Position numbers and translations under genes: made by a program. The notes beneath the pieces are model-generated. The model was not told where the DNA came from and did no database searches. It worked only from the letters and a program-made list of their open reading frames with translations. A stretch of 64,000 nucleotides of DNA from Hyphomicrobium sp. (GTDB taxonomy: Bacteria; Pseudomonadota; Alphaproteobacteria; Rhizobiales; Hyphomicrobiaceae): NCBI GenBank assembly GCA_003987725.1, contig RXJH01000004.1, positions 115,322-179,321 of the forward strand, given 5' to 3'. This document shows positions 8,769-19,291 of this stretch, one piece after another. Position 1 is the stretch's first letter. Each line of letters starts with the position of its first letter.

Positions 8769-9190
8769 TTATAAAATTGATTTTCCCGTAGCTACTGAAC
8801 CGGTAGTCGCCGCGCGCGCCCTTTGGTTGGCCGCCCGAAACATCGATGCATCACCTTCGCCGATACCTTTTGGCTAGCTTCGGCAGAAGACCAGAAATTT
8901 GCGACGTGAGCACACGAAGTCAAGTGCGTTATCCAATGTTCGATTTAATGCTGTGGAGATCATCTTCCGCGACGGAAAGTCGCCTGTGATTCGTTCGGCG
9001 GCGCGCACCTGATTTTGCCGAAGCCCATCTATGTATGGCCTGCATCAGCCCGTTGCGCGATGACAACACGTCGACGAACGTTGCGGGTGGCTTCGGTCGG
9101 TCGGGGGTTGTCTCCGTAGCGTCTGCCATGCGAACGAAACTCTTTCTCGGCTCATCGGAATGGGCGCAGCGATTACTTGGAATTTTTGTA
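8769..9190. other. Divergent intergenic region of 422 bp, glycosyltransferases / rhamnose operon
   Basis: This stretch must carry the divergent promoters of the GT2 gene and rfbC. Apart from a short imperfect hairpin (CTACTG...CGGTAG) near 8800 I see no recognisable operator. An in-frame extension of rfbC reaches back to 9035 but is not family-like. Confidence 0.45.
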
Positions 9191-9742
9191 GTGCAAATTA
9201 TTGAACTCGAACTACCGGGCGTTTTTCTCATCACGCCAAAGCGCTTCCACGACGATCGAGGGTTTTTCACCGAGCTTTACAACGCGAAGGCGCTCGCCGA
9301 CGCCGGGATCAGGGACGTGTTCGTCCAGGATAACTTTTCGCTCTCGTCGAAGGTTGGAACGGTTCGAGGTTTGCACTTTCAGGTTCCGCCCTATTCGCAG
9401 GTCAAGCTCGTACGCGTGAGCCGTGGCCGCATATTCGACGTCGCCGTCGACCTCCGGCCAACCTCGCCTACCTACAAACGGTATGTTTCAGCGGAACTAT
9501 CGGCAGAAAACGGTATCCAAATATATATACCCGACGGTTTTGCGCACGGATTCTGCACGCTGGAACCCGACACTGAGCTCGTTTACAAAGTGTCGAGTCA
9601 CTATGCGCCGGGCGCCGAAGCTGGCGTCTTGTGGTCTGATCCCGAGCTTGGGATTGCGTGGCCGGTCAGCGAGAGGGATGCGATCCTATCGGAAAAGGAT
9701 GCGAAGCTTCCGCTGCTGAAAGACATCGCGGGGCTGGTCTGA
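9191..9742 (+). CDS. rfbC: dTDP-4-dehydrorhamnose 3,5-epimerase
   Basis: This enzyme carries out the third step of dTDP-L-rhamnose synthesis, epimerising C3 and C5 of dTDP-4-keto-6-deoxyglucose in the cytosol. Family marks: [33 protein letters not shown] with the catalytic His, VFDVAVDLR-like DVAVDLRP, and [13 protein letters not shown]. The frame is open from 9035, but family members begin just before the [16 protein letters not shown] segment; GTG 9191 gives the usual 183 residues. An ATG at 9128 is possible but would add an atypical extension. First gene of rfbC-B-D-A. Confidence 0.95.
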   Translation: MQIIELELPGVFLITPKRFHDDRGFFTELYNAKALADAGIRDVFVQDNFSLSSKVGTVRGLHFQVPPYSQVKLVRVSRGRIFDVAVDLRPTSPTYKRYVSAELSAENGIQIYIPDGFAHGFCTLEPDTELVYKVSSHYAPGAEAGVLWSDPELGIAWPVSERDAILSEKDAKLPLLKDIAGLV

Positions 9743-9770
9743 TCGTCATTTGAACGCGGGGGGCGGGAAG

Positions 9771-10862
9771 ATGAGAGTCGTCGTCACGGGAGGCGCCGGT
9801 TTTATCGGCTCGGCACTCGTGCGCCATCTCGTGCTGGATCGCGGCTGGGACGTGCTCAATGTCGACAAGCTCACGTATGCCGCCAACGTGCAGTCGCTTG
9901 CCTCGGTATCCGACAGGACGAATTACCGGTTTGTCCTGGCGGATATTTGCGACGCCGACGCGATGGCTCGCACATTCGCGGAATTCCAGCCTGATGCGGT
10001 GATGCACCTCGCCGCCGAGAGCCACGTGGACCGATCCATCACGTCTTCGGCTGAATTCATCAAAACGAACATTCTTGGAACTCACGTTCTTCTCGAGGCG
10101 AGCCGCTATTACTGGGAAGGCTTGCCGGCTGAGCGCCGCAAGAGCTTCAGGTTTCTGCACGTTTCGACAGATGAAGTTTACGGCAGCCTCGACGAGGGGG
10201 GCTTCTTCGTCGAAAGCACGGCCTACGATCCGAGGTCACCCTATTCGGCGAGCAAGGCTTCGTCGGACCATCTCGTGAGCGCGTGGCGTGAAACCTACGG
10301 ACTGCCGGCGCTGATAACGAATTGTTCGAACAATTACGGTCCCTATCATTTTCCCGAGAAGCTCATCCCGCTCATTCTTCTGAACGCACTGGAGAGGCGG
10401 CCGCTGCCCGTTTACGGGGACGGACGGAATGTTCGGGATTGGCTCTACGTCGAGGACCACGTGAAGGCTTTGACGATGGTTCTCGAACGGGGCCGCGTCG
10501 GCGAGACATACAACATTGGTGGGCGGGCGCCGATGGAGAACATCTCGGTGGTCGAGCGCATTTGCGATGTTCTCGATGCTCTTAGGCCGACCGGCGAGCC
10601 GCGCCGAAAGCTCATTACATTCGTTCCCGATCGCCCTGGTCACGACCGCCGCTATGCGATCGATCCCGGCAAGGTCGAGACGGAACTTGGCTGGCGGGCA
10701 CAGAACACTTTCGATACCGGCATCGCGGCGACCGTCGAGTGGTATTTGGCCAATGAGTGGTGGTGGCGGCCGCTGCGCGAGAAAGTTTATTCGGGCACGC
10801 GGCTTGGGTTGCTGCAAACTCGGGCACCGGAAGATGGCGCATTGGCGGAGCAGGTCGTGTGA
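9771..10862 (+). CDS. rfbB: dTDP-glucose 4,6-dehydratase
   Basis: An extended short-chain dehydrogenase of 363 residues that turns dTDP-glucose into the 4-keto-6-deoxy sugar with bound NAD. Seen: the Rossmann motif [36 protein letters not shown] and the [12 protein letters not shown] motif with the catalytic Tyr-xxx-Lys, then [19 protein letters not shown] 9771 is preferred over TTG 9750 because the Rossmann strand follows at once. It lies 28 bp after rfbC and overlaps rfbD by four bases. Confidence 0.96.
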   Translation: MRVVVTGGAGFIGSALVRHLVLDRGWDVLNVDKLTYAANVQSLASVSDRTNYRFVLADICDADAMARTFAEFQPDAVMHLAAESHVDRSITSSAEFIKTNILGTHVLLEASRYYWEGLPAERRKSFRFLHVSTDEVYGSLDEGGFFVESTAYDPRSPYSASKASSDHLVSAWRETYGLPALITNCSNNYGPYHFPEKLIPLILLNALERRPLPVYGDGRNVRDWLYVEDHVKALTMVLERGRVGETYNIGGRAPMENISVVERICDVLDALRPTGEPRRKLITFVPDRPGHDRRYAIDPGKVETELGWRAQNTFDTGIAATVEWYLANEWWWRPLREKVYSGTRLGLLQTRAPEDGALAEQVV

Positions 10863-11809
10863 CCAGCGACGCATGCAGCACGCTCATCATCGGTAAAAGC
10901 GGTCAGGTCAGCAGCTCTCTTCTCGGATTGTTGGGAGGCGACGGCAATCGCGCTCTGGCCTTCGGGCGGCCGGAGATCGATCTTTGTGATCCGCAATCCG
11001 TAAGGCGCGCCATTCTCGCGGCCCGTCCCAAGGTTGTCGTGAACGCCGCCGCCTATACGGCCGTCGATAAGGCGGAGGACGAACCCGATGTCGCTTACGC
11101 GGTCAACGCGACGGGCGCGGAAGCGGCAGCGAAGGCTGCCGCCGAGATCGGTGCTGTCATCATTCATTTCTCGACGGACTACGTGTTCGACGGGTGCAAG
11201 CGTACGCCTTACGTCGAGACGGATGCCGTGTCGCCGATTGGCGTATACGGGCGAAGCAAGCAGGAGGGCGAGGAGCGCGTCGCCGCGGCCAACCCGAAGC
11301 ATATCATTCTTCGCACGGCCTGGGTTTTCAGCCCGTTCGGAAACAACTTCGCGAAGACAATGCTGCGTTTGGGCAGTGAGCGCCGCGAAATCAAAGTTGT
11401 TGACGACCAGCGGGGAAATCCGACGTATGCGCCGGATCTGGCGGAACTCGTCCGCAAGCTTCTGCCGCTTGCGAGCGCGCCCGCGCCGGATCCTCGGATT
11501 TTCGGTACCTTCCATGCCGTGAACCAGGGTGAAACGACATGGTTCGGATTCGCCAAGGCCATTCTCGAAGGTGCGGCGCGGCGGGGCGGACGCGAGGTCA
11601 CGGTGCTGCCGATCAGCACGCGGGAATATCCGACGAAGGCTGAGCGGCCCGCCTATTCCGTGCTCTCGACGGAGAAGCTTCGCGCCGTCACTGGTTTAGA
11701 GCTTCGGCCTTGGGCGGAGGCACTCTCCGATTGCCTCGACCAGCTCGCCGGTTCTCCCGTTCGAGAAGCGGACGCCCGATCGCAACAGACTGACGGAAAA
11801 TTCGCATGA
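10859..11809 (+). CDS. rfbD: dTDP-4-dehydrorhamnose reductase
   Basis: The last enzyme of dTDP-L-rhamnose synthesis; it reduces the 4-keto group with NAD(P)H. The N-terminal [15 protein letters not shown] is a slightly unusual Rossmann loop (the family norm is GxxGQLG). [25 protein letters not shown] and YGRSKQEGE with the catalytic Tyr/Lys are clear. The start is GTG 10859, which overlaps the rfbB stop (GTGA); the longer frame to 10757 lies inside rfbB. It has 316 residues and ends in a four-base ATGA overlap with rfbA, indicating translational coupling. Confidence 0.95.
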   Translation: MTSDACSTLIIGKSGQVSSSLLGLLGGDGNRALAFGRPEIDLCDPQSVRRAILAARPKVVVNAAAYTAVDKAEDEPDVAYAVNATGAEAAAKAAAEIGAVIIHFSTDYVFDGCKRTPYVETDAVSPIGVYGRSKQEGEERVAAANPKHIILRTAWVFSPFGNNFAKTMLRLGSERREIKVVDDQRGNPTYAPDLAELVRKLLPLASAPAPDPRIFGTFHAVNQGETTWFGFAKAILEGAARRGGREVTVLPISTREYPTKAERPAYSVLSTEKLRAVTGLELRPWAEALSDCLDQLAGSPVREADARSQQTDGKFA

Positions 11810-12684
11810 GCACGCTCAAGGGGATCATTCTTGCAGGCGGAAGCGGAACGCGGCTTTACCCGCTGACGCTCACCATCTCGAAGCAACTGCTTCCCGTCTA
11901 CGACAAGCCGATGATCTATTATCCGCTGTCGACGCTGATGCTGGCGGGAATTCGAGACATCCTGATCATCACGACACCGCATGACCAACCTCTGTTCGAA
12001 AACCTTCTCGGCACCGGCGAGCAGTTCGGCCTGCGCCTGAGTTATGCGGTGCAGCCGGAACCCGAAGGTCTCGCACAGGCGTTCATTATCGGCCGCGATT
12101 TCATCGGCGGAGATCGATGCGCGCTCGTGCTCGGCGACAATATCTTTTACGGCCATGGCTTCGGCGAGCTTCTGCGCAATGCGGCCAGCCGCGAGCACGG
12201 CGCAACGGTTTTCGCTTACGAAGTCGCGGACCCCGAGCGCTACGGTGTCGTGACTTTCGATCAGAGCGGCCGAGCGAAAGCAATCGATGAGAAGCCGCAA
12301 AAGCCAAGCTCGAATTGGGCCGTCACGGGACTTTATTTTTACGACGAGCGGGTCGTGGAATTGGCGTCGCAAGTCAAGCCGTCGGCGCGAGGCGAGCTTG
12401 AGATCACGACACTGAATGAAATGTACCTCAACCTTCAATCTCTCCACGTCGAGAAAATGGGGCGCGGTTTCGCTTGGCTCGATACCGGCACGTTCGACAG
12501 CCTCAGAGACGCGAGCGATTACATCGCGACGATCGAGCGGCGTCAGGGACTTAAAATTTCATGCCCTGAGGAAATCGCGGTGCGGATGGGGTTCATCTCC
12601 CCCGCCGCTCTCGGCCCCTGGCTCGGCCGCTTGGGGAAGAGCCCCTATGCCGAGTACGTTCGGCGCGTCGTCGCTGGCTTCTGA
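11806..12684 (+). CDS. rfbA: Glucose-1-phosphate thymidylyltransferase
   Basis: The first enzyme of the rhamnose pathway, joining glucose-1-phosphate and dTTP. The 292-residue protein shows [16 protein letters not shown] (nucleotide-binding loop), [30 protein letters not shown] with the metal-binding Asp, and [12 protein letters not shown] near the C-terminus. With rfbC, rfbB and rfbD it completes a full dTDP-L-rhamnose set in one operon, presumably feeding the envelope polysaccharide made with the nearby glycosyltransferases. Confidence 0.96.
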   Translation: MSTLKGIILAGGSGTRLYPLTLTISKQLLPVYDKPMIYYPLSTLMLAGIRDILIITTPHDQPLFENLLGTGEQFGLRLSYAVQPEPEGLAQAFIIGRDFIGGDRCALVLGDNIFYGHGFGELLRNAASREHGATVFAYEVADPERYGVVTFDQSGRAKAIDEKPQKPSSNWAVTGLYFYDERVVELASQVKPSARGELEITTLNEMYLNLQSLHVEKMGRGFAWLDTGTFDSLRDASDYIATIERRQGLKISCPEEIAVRMGFISPAALGPWLGRLGKSPYAEYVRRVVAGF

Positions 12685-12842
12685 AGGTGGGGGCACCCGC
12701 CGGTAACCCTCCGCGTTAAGCCAAGTTGCCGCGTCTTGCCCTTCCGGGGGCCAGAACGTATTGAAGCGGGCATGGACGCTTAATCGCGGCGGACAGCCGA
12801 CGATTTGTCCGTTCCTGGTCAATTTATGAAAGTCACACGCGC

Positions 12843-13661
12843 GTGACGGTGAAAGTCGCTGCTTTCTACAAATTCGTTTCGATAGACGATCCGGCGGAGC
12901 TCCAGGCGAGCCTGCGCGAGCTTTGTGCGGCGCGCGGAATCCTGGGCACGATTCTGATCGCGGACGAGGGTATCAACTCGACCGTATCGGGCGCGAGCGA
13001 AGACATCGATGCCCTGATCGCGGCGATCGTATCGGAAGCGCGGTTTTCCGGTCTCGAGGTCAAATATTCGGAAGCGGCCGAGCATCCGTTTCAGCGCCTC
13101 AAGGTGAAGATTAAGAAAGAGATCGTCACGTTCGGCGTTCCCGATGCGAAGCCATCGGTGGCGACGGGCACGTTTGTCGAACCCGACGCGTGGAATGCGC
13201 TGATTGCCGATCCGGATGTTCTCGTCATCGATACGCGCAACGATTACGAATTTCAGGTTGGGACGTTCGCTGGCGCGCATAATCCCGAAACCCGTGCCTT
13301 CAACGAGTTTCCCAATTACGTGAAGCGGACGCTTGCGGGTGATCCGAAGCGCAAGATCGCCATGTTCTGCACGGGTGGCATCCGCTGCGAAAAGGCGAGC
13401 GCCTTCATGCTTCGCGAGGGCTTTCCGAACGTGTATCAGCTCAACGGCGGCATTCTGCGCTATCTCGAAACGGTTCCGCCGGAAGAAAGCCTGTGGCGGG
13501 GAGAGTGCTTCGTTTTCGACGAACGGGTTGCGCTGGAGCACGGCGTTCGGCAGGGGCATCACACGCTCTGCTCGGAGTGCGGATTTCCGGTCAGGCTGGG
13601 CGACGAGAGCGTAGCCGCCCTCTGTGATGGTTGCCGCGAACCACAGGCCAGCACGGACTGA
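12843..13661 (+). CDS. trhO: Rhodanese-domain tRNA uridine hydroxylase TrhO
   Basis: TrhO (formerly YceA/UPF0176) hydroxylates wobble uridine 34 of certain tRNAs on the way to 5-alkoxyuridines. The 272-residue protein has the N-terminal UPF0176 domain (GTILIADEGINSTVSG), a rhodanese domain with VIDTRNDYEFQVGTF and the active-site loop MFCTGGIRCEKASA, and a C-terminal CSECG...CDGC pair typical of the longer forms. The start is GTG 12843. It stands alone between the rhamnose and cobalamin genes; no operon partner is evident. Confidence 0.93.
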   Translation: MTVKVAAFYKFVSIDDPAELQASLRELCAARGILGTILIADEGINSTVSGASEDIDALIAAIVSEARFSGLEVKYSEAAEHPFQRLKVKIKKEIVTFGVPDAKPSVATGTFVEPDAWNALIADPDVLVIDTRNDYEFQVGTFAGAHNPETRAFNEFPNYVKRTLAGDPKRKIAMFCTGGIRCEKASAFMLREGFPNVYQLNGGILRYLETVPPEESLWRGECFVFDERVALEHGVRQGHHTLCSECGFPVRLGDESVAALCDGCREPQASTD

Positions 13662-13821
13662 AGGCGCGGTAAGGCGGCCGGATGGCCCGAAAGGCGCGGT
13701 TTCTTAACGTCTTGATACCTCAGCCGCGGCAGAACTGGCGCTTGCTCGCCAAGCACCGAATGATGATATAGACGCTAGTGTTTCCGCCGTTCCGGCATTC
13801 TGACCGATCCAGTTTTCGCAA

Positions 13822-15318
13822 ATGACTGTTCGCAACCCCGACGATGACAATCCGAACGCGGATCGGCGCGCGACGCTGGAGCAGCTCGTCCGCTGGCGGC
13901 GGGATGTGCGGCGGTTCAAGCGGGATGCCGTTCCCGATGCCCTGGTGGAGCGGCTTTTGCGGCTTGCGGACCTGGCTCCGTCGGTCGGCAACAGTCAGCC
14001 GTGGCGCATCGTCAACGTGCAATCGCCAGAATTGCGGACCGGGGTCGAAGAAAGCTTCGAAGCGGCCCGGACCCGCGCCGGCGGCGGCTATAACGGCGAG
14101 CAGGCGGATCTCTACTTTCGACTGAAGCTCGCAGGATTGGACGCTGCGCCCGTGCATCTCGCGATTTTTTGCGACCACGGCGTGCTGCAGGGCCACGGGC
14201 TCGGACGGCACACGATGCCGGAGACGCTCGATTATTCCTGCGCGTGCATGGTGACGGTGCTTTGGCTTGCCGCCCGGGAAGCGGGTCTCGGCCTCGGTTG
14301 GGTGTCGATCGTCGATCCTGCGGAGGTCGCGAAGATGCTTGGTGCGCCGCCCGATTGGAGGCTCGTCGGGTATCTCTTGCTCGGCTGGCCCGAAGAAGAA
14401 CATCTCGATCCCGAGCTCGAGAGACATGGATGGCAGCCGCGCACGGATTTCGAGACACGCTATTTTACGGCGGGCGCTGCGCCGCTTCTGAACGAAGCAA
14501 AGGGCACGCGGCCTGCCGAGGCAACACGTCGGGGCTCAGTCACGCTCGTTGGAGCGGGGCCGGGCGATCCGGAGCTTTTGACGCTCAAGGCGCTTTATGC
14601 GTTGCAAGCCGCGGATGCGGTGCTCTTCGACGATCTCGTCGCCAAACCGATCCTCGATCTCGTCCGTCCCGGCGCGCGCCTGATCGATGTCGGCAAGCGC
14701 GGATATCGCAAGTCGTGCAAGCAACCCGACATCAATGCGCAAATGGTGTCGTTGGCGCGCGAGGGGCTCAACGTCGTGCGTCTCAAGTCGGGCGATCCTT
14801 TGATCTTCGGGCGCGCCGGGGAGGAGATCGCAGCGTGCGAGGAGGCGGGCATCGCGATCAGCGTCGTGCCGGGCGTGACCTCGGCGCAGGGTGCGGCGGC
14901 AAATCTCAAGGTATCGCTGACCAACCGCGATCATGCACGCCGTCTGCAGTTCATTACGGCGCATGACCGGCACGGGACGTTGCCTAAGGACATCGACTGG
15001 AGCGCCGTTGCCGACAGCGCCGCGACGACCGTCATCTACATGCCGAAGCGGACGCTCGCGGAACTGGCCGAGATTGCGCTCGTGCATGGACTCGATCCGA
15101 AAACGCCGGCGATCGCAGTTGCGAATGCGACGCGGCCGGACGAGCGGGTTTTCGTCTCGACCATCGGGGCTATCGCCGCGGCGCTCGATGCGGCGCATCC
15201 GGAGGGGCCGGTGCTTGTCATGCTCGGGGAGGCTTTGCGTTATGCAACAGCGCGAGATGCGGCAAAGCAGGCGGAAGATATCGCGGCGGCGCACGGCGTC
15301 TTGCCGGAACAGTCCTGA
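13822..15318 (+). CDS. Fusion of BluB (dimethylbenzimidazole synthase) and CobA (uroporphyrinogen-III methyltransferase)
   Basis: A 498-residue protein joins two cobalamin enzymes. Residues about 15-225 match BluB, the flavin-destructase that converts FMNH2 and O2 to 5,6-dimethylbenzimidazole (RWRRDVRRFKRDAVP, LAPSVGNSQPWRIVNV, GLGLGWVSI, LLGWPEEEHLDPELER). Residues about 235-480 match SUMT/CobA, which methylates uroporphyrinogen III to precorrin-2 (LVGAGPGDPELLTLKALYAL, DLVRPGARLIDVGKR, RLKSGDPLIFGRAGEE, VVPGVTSAQGAAA). The join is a short Ala/Arg/Thr-rich linker around 'TRPAEATRRGS'. The reading frame is unbroken, so this is a real fusion, not adjacent genes. cobD follows after 48 bp. Confidence 0.95.
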   Translation: MTVRNPDDDNPNADRRATLEQLVRWRRDVRRFKRDAVPDALVERLLRLADLAPSVGNSQPWRIVNVQSPELRTGVEESFEAARTRAGGGYNGEQADLYFRLKLAGLDAAPVHLAIFCDHGVLQGHGLGRHTMPETLDYSCACMVTVLWLAAREAGLGLGWVSIVDPAEVAKMLGAPPDWRLVGYLLLGWPEEEHLDPELERHGWQPRTDFETRYFTAGAAPLLNEAKGTRPAEATRRGSVTLVGAGPGDPELLTLKALYALQAADAVLFDDLVAKPILDLVRPGARLIDVGKRGYRKSCKQPDINAQMVSLAREGLNVVRLKSGDPLIFGRAGEEIAACEEAGIAISVVPGVTSAQGAAANLKVSLTNRDHARRLQFITAHDRHGTLPKDIDWSAVADSAATTVIYMPKRTLAELAEIALVHGLDPKTPAIAVANATRPDERVFVSTIGAIAAALDAAHPEGPVLVMLGEALRYATARDAAKQAEDIAAAHGVLPEQS

Positions 15319-15366
15319 TACCGGCTGCAGTGCTCCTCTTGCTCCCCTCCATTTCGTGCAATTTCC

Positions 15367-16341
15367 GTGAGTGAGGCCGCCACACTGCTGGTGCTCGTCG
15401 CGGCGCTCGCGTTCGAAGCTGCATTTGGATATCCGGCTTGGATTTATCAGCGCATTGGCCATCCGGTGTCTTGGATCGGATCGCTCATTGCAGCACTCGA
15501 TCGCCGCTTCAACCGGGAGAGCGAGAGTGACGACAAGCGGCGCGTCGCGGGCATTTTGTCTTTGGCATTTGTCCTCGTCACGGTTGGCGCCATTGCGTGG
15601 ATGCTCGAGCGGTTGGCCGCGCAGATCCCGAATGGCGGGATTTTCATTGCGATACTCGCTTCGACGTTGATTGCGAGCCGGAGCCTTTATGACCACGTCG
15701 CCGCTGTTGCGCGCGCGCTTGACGAAGACGGGCTCGCAGGCGCGCGAGTCGCAGTCGGCCGCATTGTCGGGCGTAATCCGCTGACGTTGGACGAACATGG
15801 AGTCGCCCGAGCCGCGATCGAAAGCCTTGCGGAGAATGCGTCGGATGGCGTCGTTGCGCCAGTGTTCTGGTTCGCCTTTTTCGGGCTGCCGGGCCTTGCC
15901 GTTTATAAGGCGATCAATACGGCCGATAGCATGATCGGCCATCGGACGAAGCGGCATGAGGCGTTCGGGTGGGCGGCGGCACGTCTCGACGATCTCGTCA
16001 ATCTGCCGGCGTCACGGCTCACGGGATTGATGTTTGCGGCAGCGGCTCTCTTCGCGCGGGGTGCGTCGCCGGCTGGCGCGCTCGAGGCGATGTCCCGCGA
16101 TGCTTCGAAACATCGATCACCCAATGCCGGTTGGGCGGAAAGCGCGATGGCAGGAGCGCTGGGGTTCAAGCTCAACGGGCCAAAAGTTTACGGCAATGTG
16201 CGCGTCGAAGATGCGTACATGGGCAACGGGCGCCGGGACTTGGCCGCGGAGGATATCGAGGCGGCGCTTCGGCTGGCGGTGTTCGCATGGGGCCTCATGA
16301 TCGCGACGCTCTTGTTCTTCGCCGTCATTTTGCGAGGCTGA
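15367..16341 (+). CDS. cobD: Adenosylcobinamide-phosphate synthase (CobD/CbiB), inner-membrane
   Basis: This enzyme joins the aminopropanol arm to adenosylcobyric acid. The 324-residue protein has several hydrophobic segments and the family motifs [20 protein letters not shown] near the start, [31 protein letters not shown] and [16 protein letters not shown]. The start is GTG 15367. Its last 17 bases overlap the convergent cobQ gene. (CobD here uses the Pseudomonas denitrificans name; the enteric name is CbiB.). Confidence 0.94.
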   Translation: MSEAATLLVLVAALAFEAAFGYPAWIYQRIGHPVSWIGSLIAALDRRFNRESESDDKRRVAGILSLAFVLVTVGAIAWMLERLAAQIPNGGIFIAILASTLIASRSLYDHVAAVARALDEDGLAGARVAVGRIVGRNPLTLDEHGVARAAIESLAENASDGVVAPVFWFAFFGLPGLAVYKAINTADSMIGHRTKRHEAFGWAAARLDDLVNLPASRLTGLMFAAAALFARGASPAGALEAMSRDASKHRSPNAGWAESAMAGALGFKLNGPKVYGNVRVEDAYMGNGRRDLAAEDIEAALRLAVFAWGLMIATLLFFAVILRG

Positions 16342-17797
16342 GAAGGTCGTCGATGGCAATGTGGCGCGCGAGGTGCTCGGCGAAGCCGTCGAGGATGTCG
16401 TCGATTTCCGCTTCGTAGCTGTTCCCGGAGGCTTCGACGCCGAAGGTGGAGAGGATTGCCGCGCGCGCGGCGTCGGACGAGAAAATGCCGTGGACGTAGC
16501 ATCCCGCGACGCGGCCGTTCGGTGACGTCGCGCCATCGCTTCGGCCGTCGGCAAATGTCAGCATCGCTCGCGCCGTGTCGGGTCCGGAGGTGTTGCCGAC
16601 GTGCATTTCGTAACCTTGAAAGGACGCGGCGTTCACGTTGAGCGTTCCCCCGACCGCAGCGAGTGTTTTCTCCGTGCCGAATTCCGTCTCGACATCGAGC
16701 AGGCCCAGGCCTTCGACGGTTCTTGGCGAGCCTTCGATGCCGCTTGGATCGGAAATGCGTTTGCCCAGCATTTGATAGCCGCCGCAAAGACCGAGAACGC
16801 GGCCGCCGCGGCGAACGTGGGCCTTGATGTCGATATCCCAGCCTTCGGCGCGCAGCGCGGCAAGATCGTCGATCGTTGCCTTCGAGCCGGGCAGGAGAAT
16901 GAGGTCAGCATCGGCCGGAATGGGGCGACCGGCTTCAATCATGGCGACGGCGACGCCCGGCTCGCTGCGCAGCGGATCGAGGTCGTCGAAATTCGAAATG
17001 CGCGGCAGAACGGGAACCGCGATGCGAAGCTGCACATTCGTGTCCGGCCTTGATGTTTTCGCGAGATCGTGAAGGGCAAGCGCATCCTCGGCGGGAAGCT
17101 TCCGCGCGTCGTTGTAGAACGGGACGAGGCCGAGGGATGCCCATCCCGTCATTTTCGCGATCGCCGTCATGCCGTCGGCGAAAAGAGCAGGATCGCCGCG
17201 CATCTTGTTGACGATGAAGCCGCGGATCATCGCTGCATCGTCCCGTTCAAGGACTCGCTCGGTTCCGACCAGACTGGCAATTACGCCGCCGCGATCGATG
17301 TCGCCGATCAGAACGACCGGCACGCCTGCCGCGCGCGCGAAGCCCAGGTTCGCAATGTCGTTCTTGCGGAGATTGATTTCCGAGGCGCTGCCTGCGCCTT
17401 CGACGAGGACAAAGTCGGCTTCGGCCTTCAGGTGGCTGAAGCTGTCGAGCACGGCGGGGAGAAGCTCGCGTTTTTTGGTTTGAAACTCGCGGGCCTTGGC
17501 GGAGCCGATCATGCGGCCTTGGACGACGATCTGGGCGCCTGTCTCGCTTTCGGGTTTCAGAAGAACCGGGTTCATGTGAACCGATGGCGCGACGCGGGCT
17601 GCGCGTGCCTGAAGCGCCTGCGCGCGGCCGATCTCGCCGCCGTCAGCCGTCACTGCGGCGTTGTTCGACATGTTCTGCGGCTTGAACGGCATGACGCGGA
17701 TGCCGCGGTTCGCGAGGAGGCGACAGAGGCCCGCGACCATCAGAGATTTGCCGACATCCGAGCCGGTACCTGAAAACATCAGGGAGCGGGCTGGCAT
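16325..17797 (-). CDS. cobQ: Cobyric acid synthase
   Basis: CobQ amidates four side chains of adenosylcobyrinic acid a,c-diamide using glutamine and ATP. The 490-residue protein has an N-terminal dethiobiotin-synthase-like ATPase part ([44 protein letters not shown]) and a C-terminal class I glutamine amidotransferase part with the nucleophile motif [12 protein letters not shown] and a late GYEMHVG. It shares one base with the cobO stop codon, so cobP-cobO-cobQ form a tight minus-strand operon. Confidence 0.96.
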   Translation of the reverse strand: MPARSLMFSGTGSDVGKSLMVAGLCRLLANRGIRVMPFKPQNMSNNAAVTADGGEIGRAQALQARAARVAPSVHMNPVLLKPESETGAQIVVQGRMIGSAKAREFQTKKRELLPAVLDSFSHLKAEADFVLVEGAGSASEINLRKNDIANLGFARAAGVPVVLIGDIDRGGVIASLVGTERVLERDDAAMIRGFIVNKMRGDPALFADGMTAIAKMTGWASLGLVPFYNDARKLPAEDALALHDLAKTSRPDTNVQLRIAVPVLPRISNFDDLDPLRSEPGVAVAMIEAGRPIPADADLILLPGSKATIDDLAALRAEGWDIDIKAHVRRGGRVLGLCGGYQMLGKRISDPSGIEGSPRTVEGLGLLDVETEFGTEKTLAAVGGTLNVNAASFQGYEMHVGNTSGPDTARAMLTFADGRSDGATSPNGRVAGCYVHGIFSSDAARAAILSTFGVEASGNSYEAEIDDILDGFAEHLARHIAIDDLLSLAK

Positions 17798-18414
17798 TAG
17801 AACTCGATGCCTTCCTGCGCTTTGATGCCAGCCGCGAAGTGATGCTTCACGGCGGCCATCTCGGTCACGCCGTCGGCGAGCGCGATCAGTTCCGGCTTGG
17901 CGTTGCGGCCCGTCGCGACGACGTGGAGATCAGGTCGGCGGGAACGTAGCGTTTTGATGACATCGTCGAGTGGAAGGTAATCGTAGCGTAGAGCGATGTT
18001 GATTTCGTCGAGGATGAGAAGGCGGATGGACGGATCGGCCATCAACTCTTTCGCCTTTGTCCATGCGCGTTCGGCTGCCGCAATGTCGCGCGCCTTGTCC
18101 TGAGTTTCCCAGGTGAAGCCTTCGCCCATCGTGTGCCACGAGACCTGATCGCCGAACATGCGCAGCGCATCGCGTTCTCCAGTCGTCCATGCGCCCTTGA
18201 TGAACTGCACGACGCCGACGCGCCAGCCATGTCCGAGCGCGCGCAAAACCAGTCCAAAGGCGGCGGTCGACTTGCCTTTGCCGGGTCCTGTGTGAACGAG
18301 GAGGACACCCTTTTCGATCGCCTTGGAGGCGACCTCGGCGTCTTGCACGGCCTTGCGCTTCGCCATCTTGGCCCTGTGGCGTTCGGCCTCGCTGTCTGTC
18401 GGTTCGCTGGTCAC
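17797..18414 (-). CDS. cobO: Cob(I)yrinic acid a,c-diamide adenosyltransferase
   Basis: CobO transfers the adenosyl group of ATP to the reduced corrinoid. The 205-residue protein has the P-loop [16 protein letters not shown], the VVQFIKGAW strand and [13 protein letters not shown], all as in the CobA/CobO family. It sits between cobP (6-bp gap) and cobQ (1-base overlap), the usual order for these late steps. The Lys-rich N-terminal 30 residues precede the conserved fold and are normal for alphaproteobacterial CobO. Confidence 0.96.
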   Translation of the reverse strand: MTSEPTDSEAERHRAKMAKRKAVQDAEVASKAIEKGVLLVHTGPGKGKSTAAFGLVLRALGHGWRVGVVQFIKGAWTTGERDALRMFGDQVSWHTMGEGFTWETQDKARDIAAAERAWTKAKELMADPSIRLLILDEINIALRYDYLPLDDVIKTLRSRRPDLHVVATGRNAKPELIALADGVTEMAAVKHHFAAGIKAQEGIEF

Positions 18415-18420
18415 GTTGCT

Positions 18421-18945
18421 TCAGCCTTTCAGAGTCAGGGGCAGGCCCGCGGCGACAAAGACGACTTTGTCCGCGACGGCCGCGATTTTCTGATTGAGCC
18501 GTCCGGCCTCGTCGCGGAAGGCACGCGCCAGCGCGTTCTCCGGCACGATTCCGAGGCCAACTTCGTTTGAAACGATGACGCAGGGCGCTATGCGCTTGGA
18601 AAGTGCTGCGATCAATTCCTCGGTCGCATCCGGGACGGGACGTTCCGCGTGCATCAAATTTGAAACCCACAAGGTCAAGCAATCGACGAGGGACGGCAGC
18701 TCAGACGTCCGGTTTTCCAAAGTGCCGGCGATATCGAGCGGCGTTTCGTGCTGAACCCAGCCGGTGCTTCGGCGGCTTTTATGCAGCCTGATCCGCTCAT
18801 TCATCTCGCCGTCGAAAGCCTCAGCCGTGGCAATGTAGGCCCAAGGTCCGGGCAGGCTTGTCACAAGGCGTTCGGCGTACAGGCTTTTGCCCGAGCGGGC
18901 GCCCCCGAGAACCAATGTCAGCTGTGGCAGGGGCGGCGTCGGCAT
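18421..18945 (-). CDS. cobP: Adenosylcobinamide kinase / guanylyltransferase
   Basis: This bifunctional enzyme phosphorylates adenosylcobinamide and attaches GMP, ready for nucleotide-loop assembly. The 174-residue protein has the P-loop LVLGGARSGKSLYAERL, the MNERIRLHKSRR segment with the guanylylated His, LVDCLTLWVSNLM and VSNEVGLGIVPENALAR. It is the first gene of the minus-strand cobP-cobO-cobQ operon and is divergent from the riboswitch-controlled cobW operon. Confidence 0.95.
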   Translation of the reverse strand: MPTPPLPQLTLVLGGARSGKSLYAERLVTSLPGPWAYIATAEAFDGEMNERIRLHKSRRSTGWVQHETPLDIAGTLENRTSELPSLVDCLTLWVSNLMHAERPVPDATEELIAALSKRIAPCVIVSNEVGLGIVPENALARAFRDEAGRLNQKIAAVADKVVFVAAGLPLTLKG

Positions 18946-18972
18946 GGGCTACTTTCGGGGCGTTTTCGGCGA

Positions 18973-19001
18973 TTGACGAAGCATAGTCGCTCACTTATCG
19001 A
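18973..19001 (+). promoter_or_regulatory. Sigma-70-type promoter of the cobW operon
   Basis: TTGACG (18973-18978) and TATCGA (18996-19001) are separated by 17 bases. Transcription would start near 19008, just before the riboswitch, which fits well. Confidence 0.55.
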
Positions 19002-19008
19002 TGGTGAG

Positions 19009-19165
19009 GACGGTCCCTCGCAAGAGGGTTCAAAGGGAATGCGGTATCAACTCCGCAGCTGCCCCCGCAACTGTTAGCGGTGAGCGCTGGCGATATGACC
19101 ACTGGGCGATACCCGGGAAGGTCGCCAGCCGCCGAGACCCGTGAGCCAGGAGACCTGCCGTCTCA
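19009..19165 (+). promoter_or_regulatory. Cobalamin (B12) riboswitch
   Basis: The leader carries the conserved blocks of the cobalamin riboswitch in order: AGGGAATGCGGT, the B12-box core CCGCAGCTGCCCCCGCAACTG, the GACCACTGG stem with GGGAAGG, then GTGAGCCAGGAGACCTGCC closing the pattern. It reads toward cobW, 127 bases downstream. Binding of adenosylcobalamin is expected to turn the operon off, by hiding the cobW ribosome binding site or by termination; no clear intrinsic terminator is seen, so translational control is more likely. Confidence 0.93.
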
Positions 19166-19291
19166 GATCGTTTTTCCAACCGTCGCCGGTGGGGCGAGAA
19201 AGGTTAACATGCACTTCAGCATCCTTCGCGCACTTCATTGCGCGCCAATCCAACGTGCGCCCGATTTCCACGGAACCTCGGAGTTCTTCCA

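Noticed and set aside
13662-13821. Possible riboswitch or attenuator before the bluB-cobA gene
   Set aside because: The characteristic cobalamin-box sequences are absent and the repeated AAGGCGCGGT does not form a convincing switch.
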